64,000 nt of DNA from Oscillospiraceae bacterium (lineage in GTDB: Bacteria; Bacillota; Clostridia; Oscillospirales; Oscillospiraceae): contig WRBE01000004.1 of assembly GCA_009779845.1 (NCBI GenBank), positions 1 to 64,000 of the forward strand, in the 5' to 3' direction. Under the pieces are notes generated by a model. It made no database searches. It was not told where the DNA came from and saw only the letters and a program-made list of their open reading frames with translations. The translations under genes were made by a program, and so were the position numbers. This document shows positions 61,503 through 64,000 of the stretch, piece by piece; the stretch's first letter is position 1; every line of letters starts with the position of its first letter.

Positions 61503-62405
61503 ATGAGTGCAAGAGAGATTATTTTAGAAAATGCTATTCCAATTTTGGGGAGTTTGTTTGTTAGCCTACTTGCTACTTATTTAACATTAAGAGCTGCTAG
61601 TAAAAGAGCTAAACAGGAAAAAGAAGATGCTAATAGAAGGCTTGTACAAGCAGAAAAAAATGCAGATGATGCAAAATATAAAGCAGGCAGACCTCGCTTT
61701 GATTTGTCACAAATAATGCTTTATCCAGAAAAGAATGAAGTATATGTCGGAAAAGAAGTTCCGTGGGGGTCAGGGAACTTAATTGATGATTCTGATTATA
61801 AAGATATTGTTATGGAACTAGGTCGAAAAAGAGAAAACACAGTATTGCGCCATAAAGAACAAGATTATTTATTTTTCAACTTATGTCCTAAAGATACCCA
61901 AAGCACAGAAAAGGTCGTACTATCAATAGATGCTCTAAGCGTAAAATTTGCTATTGACAGCAAGATAACAAAAATATATATAACAGAGGCATTTTCAGAA
62001 CATCAAGATGGTTCGAGTTATACAAAAGACATGGGAATGGATGTATTGTTTCATGTTGTTGACCCCTTTGAGCTAGAATTTGAAATACCGCTTGCATATG
62101 CATGTATAGCTGGCGATGAAACATCATTTAAATTAGAGGAGATTTACAAACTAAAAAAAGCAGGTGAAACAACTCCCATCGATTTTATGAAAGAGCGAAG
62201 TAGAGCTAAAAAATTTATTGCTTTTGCCGAAACAGGATGCTTGCTAGTATGTGAGACTAATGATAAGCCCCCTAATAACCTTTATGAGTTTTCGCTATAT
62301 TGGAAAATAGATGAAAAAACAAAAGCATTTCTTCCTTATAGGATAGAAGATGACAGAGACCTTTTTGATAAAAAATTAAGAGGTAGAGATATTGTTCAAC
62401 AATAA
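61503..62405 (+). CDS. Unrecognised membrane-anchored cargo protein 2
   Basis: 300 residues; AAGGA eleven bases before the ATG. One N-terminal membrane segment (about 10-30) is followed by a charged helical linker (SKRAKQEKEDANRRLVQAEK, 33-52) that could be a coiled coil, then a soluble domain rich in strands (CPKDTQSTEKVVLSIDALSV). No family recognised. Topology (outside/short, cytoplasmic bulk, or reverse) cannot be fixed. It is carried alone between terminators. Confidence 0.7.
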   Translation: MSAREIILENAIPILGSLFVSLLATYLTLRAASKRAKQEKEDANRRLVQAEKNADDAKYKAGRPRFDLSQIMLYPEKNEVYVGKEVPWGSGNLIDDSDYKDIVMELGRKRENTVLRHKEQDYLFFNLCPKDTQSTEKVVLSIDALSVKFAIDSKITKIYITEAFSEHQDGSSYTKDMGMDVLFHVVDPFELEFEIPLAYACIAGDETSFKLEEIYKLKKAGETTPIDFMKERSRAKKFIAFAETGCLLVCETNDKPPNNLYEFSLYWKIDEKTKAFLPYRIEDDRDLFDKKLRGRDIVQQ

Positions 62406-62441
62406 TCTGTAACATATATAATCGTAGTATAAAATGTTTTA

Positions 62442-62472
62442 GTAAGGGCTTGTATAAAGCTCTTACTTTTTT
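62442..62472 (+). terminator. Terminator after cargo gene 2
   Basis: GTAAGGGCTT/AAGCTCTTAC (62442-62451, 62457-62466; one G-U) with a 5-base loop, followed by TTTTTT. Confidence 0.85.
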
Positions 62473-62562
62473 ATTTCCCAAAATCAAAGGGGTGTCTTTC
62501 GTGCATGTGCAAACCCGTTCTAGTGACAAAGAACAGGTAATATACTAGGTTCAAGACTAGCT

Positions 62563-62700
62563 CACACGCCGAAATACTTTGTATTTACGCACCCCGCACA
62601 CTCCGTAATAGATGGGTCTCGGCTATTGATAAAGTTCGATCAACACCCGAGACCCATCTATTACTACGTTAGCATTACATTAGAGGGTACTCGGCGTGTG
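62563..62700 (+). other. Nested long inverted repeats, candidate oriT
   Basis: Outer arms CACACGCCGA (62563-62572) and TCGGCGTGTG (62691-62700). Inside, GTAATAGATGGGTCTCGG (62605-62622) pairs perfectly with 62647-62664, and inside that TTGAT/ATCAA close a small loop. No gene lies here. It is directly upstream of the mobilisation-type genes, where transfer origins usually are. A double-strand replication origin is an alternative. Confidence 0.6.
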
Positions 62701-62758
62701 GGAAATATAGTTTAGGAGAGAGTGGGGTTTGGGAAATATTGAGAGGGGGTTTTAGTTA

Positions 62759-63364
62759 GTGGTAATAACAGATAGAGATATGGAGATTCTAAGACTGGTC
62801 TATCGGTTCAAATTTGCCCTTGGTCGGCACGTGGGGGTACTCGTGGGCTTCACTGGTTCGAGGGCATCAGATAGGAGATTAAAGGCTCTAGTGGATGCAG
62901 GGTATCTAAGTAGGAAAAAATATCTATATGGTGTTCCTTATCTTTACACTGTGGCACACAAAGGGCGTATCTTGATTGGTGCAAATAAAAGGGAAAACAA
63001 AATAAGGTTAGAGCAAATTACTCATGATAGCTATGTCTTAGATGCAGTCATATTTTTTAAAGAGAAATATGGTCTACTACTTGCTGATATTGAAAGCGAA
63101 AGAGAGTTACATATCAAGGATGGATTCGGAACAAGGAAGCATCAGCCCGATTTCGTTTTTACTTATGAGGGGAAAAGATACGCCGCCGAGGTCGAGCTGA
63201 CACCAAAGGCGAAAGCCAACCTAGAAAAGAATGTGAGGGATAATTATCTGAATTATGATAATCAAATATGGGTTACAGATGATACCAAGGTTTTAGCTAT
63301 GTTACAAAATCTCTCTAATGACTATTCAAATATTGAGATTCTTAGATTGGGGGAAATCACATGA
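62759..63364 (+). CDS. Replication-relaxation family protein
   Basis: 201 residues; the start is GTG at 62759 with AGGGGG nine bases before. A winged-helix N-terminus (DMEILRLVYRFKFALGRHVGVL...RRLKALVDAGYLSRK) and a C-terminal restriction-endonuclease-like stretch (HQPDFVFTYEGKRYAAEVELTPK, with D...ExE..K) are typical of the Pfam Replic_Relax family found in conjugative and mobilisable elements. It probably binds the adjacent inverted repeat. It overlaps the coupling gene by four bases. Confidence 0.8.
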   Translation: MVITDRDMEILRLVYRFKFALGRHVGVLVGFTGSRASDRRLKALVDAGYLSRKKYLYGVPYLYTVAHKGRILIGANKRENKIRLEQITHDSYVLDAVIFFKEKYGLLLADIESERELHIKDGFGTRKHQPDFVFTYEGKRYAAEVELTPKAKANLEKNVRDNYLNYDNQIWVTDDTKVLAMLQNLSNDYSNIEILRLGEIT

Positions 63365-64000
63365 GCGACCTCGAAATAGGCGGTATCATAATAATTGTTA
63401 TCATTGGGGTAATCTTCTTGATACTCTATAAATTGGTTTTTGGTAAAAAGCAAAGTGATGATATTTTTGATTTTGAGCGTGACTATGGGATGGCGATAGA
63501 CAAGCCAAAATATAAAAATGAAAAACAGACCGAAGAAGCAATTTTTATTGGTAATTCATCAAACAAGAAAAACGTGTTTATTCCCAGCGATGCAAAACAC
63601 GTTTTTGTTTGCGGTACAACTGGAAGCGGTAAGACTATTGCCTTATCTAATTTCATCAAAGCAGGGGCAGATTATGATTATCCAATGCTGATAGTGGATG
63701 GCAAGGGTGATACTGATAAAGGTTCACTACTAGAAATCGTTAAAAGTTTGAAGAAAAAATGTCCAAAGAAAAAAATATATGTGATAGATTGCAATGACCC
63801 GACCGGGAGTGATAAATACAATCCATTTAAAAATACCAACACAGATGTCATCAAAGATATGCTTATCAATATGACCAATTGGAGCGAGGAGCATTATAAA
63901 TACAATACAGAGCGATATATCCAAAGGTTATTAAAGCTCTTAGCTCTAGAGGGTATTATTGTATCGCTAGAAAGTCTGACGCACTACCTGCCAACTATCA
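63361..64000 (+). CDS. VirD4/TraG-type DNA coupling ATPase, truncated by the window end
   Basis: 213 residues are visible with no stop. Overlap of four bases with the previous gene. Membrane segment at about 8-27, then the NTPase core with Walker A CGTTGSGKT (Lys91) and LIVDGKGDTD, typical of TraG/VirD4/TrwB-like or HerA-like conjugation ATPases. Such proteins hand the relaxed DNA to a type IV secretion channel. Whether the element has a full channel cannot be seen here. Confidence 0.82.
   Translation, partial: MSDLEIGGIIIIVIIGVIFLILYKLVFGKKQSDDIFDFERDYGMAIDKPKYKNEKQTEEAIFIGNSSNKKNVFIPSDAKHVFVCGTTGSGKTIALSNFIKAGADYDYPMLIVDGKGDTDKGSLLEIVKSLKKKCPKKKIYVIDCNDPTGSDKYNPFKNTNTDVIKDMLINMTNWSEEHYKYNTERYIQRLLKLLALEGIIVSLESLTHYLPTI

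Larger units (their letters stand above)
58714..64000 (+). mobile_element. Left end of an integrative (probably conjugative/mobilisable) element
   Basis: From about 58.7 kb the sequence is clearly AT-rich. It contains a terminator, a small ORF, a large serine recombinase, two unknown genes, an oriT-like inverted repeat, a replication-relaxation family gene and a VirD4/TraG-type coupling gene that runs off the window. Serine-recombinase elements (Tn5397, CTn types) keep the recombinase at one end. The left junction is placed by the truncated permease; the right end is outside the window. Confidence 0.8.

Noticed and set aside
1..64000. CRISPR array, tRNA or rRNA genes
   Set aside because: No regularly spaced short repeats with unique spacers, and no cloverleaf or rRNA-like segments were recognised by reading; a tRNAscan-SE or Rfam search would settle it.

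Overview
The window looks like a chromosomal segment of an anaerobic, low-to-mid GC Gram-positive bacterium of the class Clostridia, most plausibly an uncultured Oscillospirales-type organism. The basis is strong AGGAGG-type ribosome sites, sigma-A promoters with 17-bp spacers, GTG/TTG starts, a 2-hydroxyacyl-CoA dehydratase-type activase pair, VanW, SLH-domain and zinc endopeptidase cell-surface genes, and the gene orders. This is inference; there is no rRNA or other taxonomic marker in the window. No tRNA, rRNA or CRISPR array was seen.

Layout. 1-2.8 kb: a truncated secreted beta-helix/Ig-repeat protein and a degenerate NodB-fold protein. 2.9-14.8 kb: recG, a serine hydrolase, a PPOX-fold protein, an acyl-CoA dehydratase activase pair, uvrA and lepB. 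14.8-22.5 kb: two copies of a multi-hairpin intergenic repeat flanking a DUF1294-metallophosphoesterase fusion, a P-loop/AlaRS-editing-like protein, an amino-acid permease, a TetR regulator with its ABC exporter (a matching operator in front of each), and a D,D-carboxypeptidase. 22.7-30.5 kb: a compact arginine operon argGHCJBDF behind one promoter that carries a near-consensus ArgR box. 30.6-44.1 kb: SLOG-fold protein, IMP dehydrogenase-like enzyme, M16 peptidase, AraC/CPBP pair, tRNA nucleotidyltransferase, MGDG-synthase-like glycosyltransferase, HemW, VanW, a wrecked polysaccharide deacetylase, and a LysM-M14 endopeptidase. 44.1-46.8 kb: the third hairpin repeat, then a TVP38-PAP2-metallophosphoesterase operon. 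46.9-54.3 kb: a PHP-SLH surface protein, a DUF2461 gene, the nadB-nadC operon, a third metallophosphoesterase and queH. 54.4-58.0 kb: thiN and a metNIQ methionine importer preceded by a leader peptide ending Met-Met-Met-Cys and an attenuator terminator.

From about 58.7 kb to the end the sequence becomes visibly AT-rich. It holds the left end of an integrative element: an insulating bidirectional terminator, a small ORF, a large serine recombinase, two unrecognised cargo genes, a nested long inverted repeat resembling an oriT, a replication-relaxation family gene and the start of a VirD4/TraG-type coupling protein. The element abuts a TauE/SafE permease gene lacking its N-terminal codons, which suggests it integrated into that gene.

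Most notable for follow-up: (1) three copies of a roughly 310-nt intergenic element with at least five short hairpins whose stems differ between copies by compensatory changes; (2) a ribosome-sensing methionine leader upstream of metNIQ; (3) the TetR operator pair; (4) the oriT-like structure and the tauE junction; (5) several unusual proteins (P-loop fused to an AlaRS-editing-like domain, DUF1294 fused to a phosphoesterase, catalytically stripped NodB protein).
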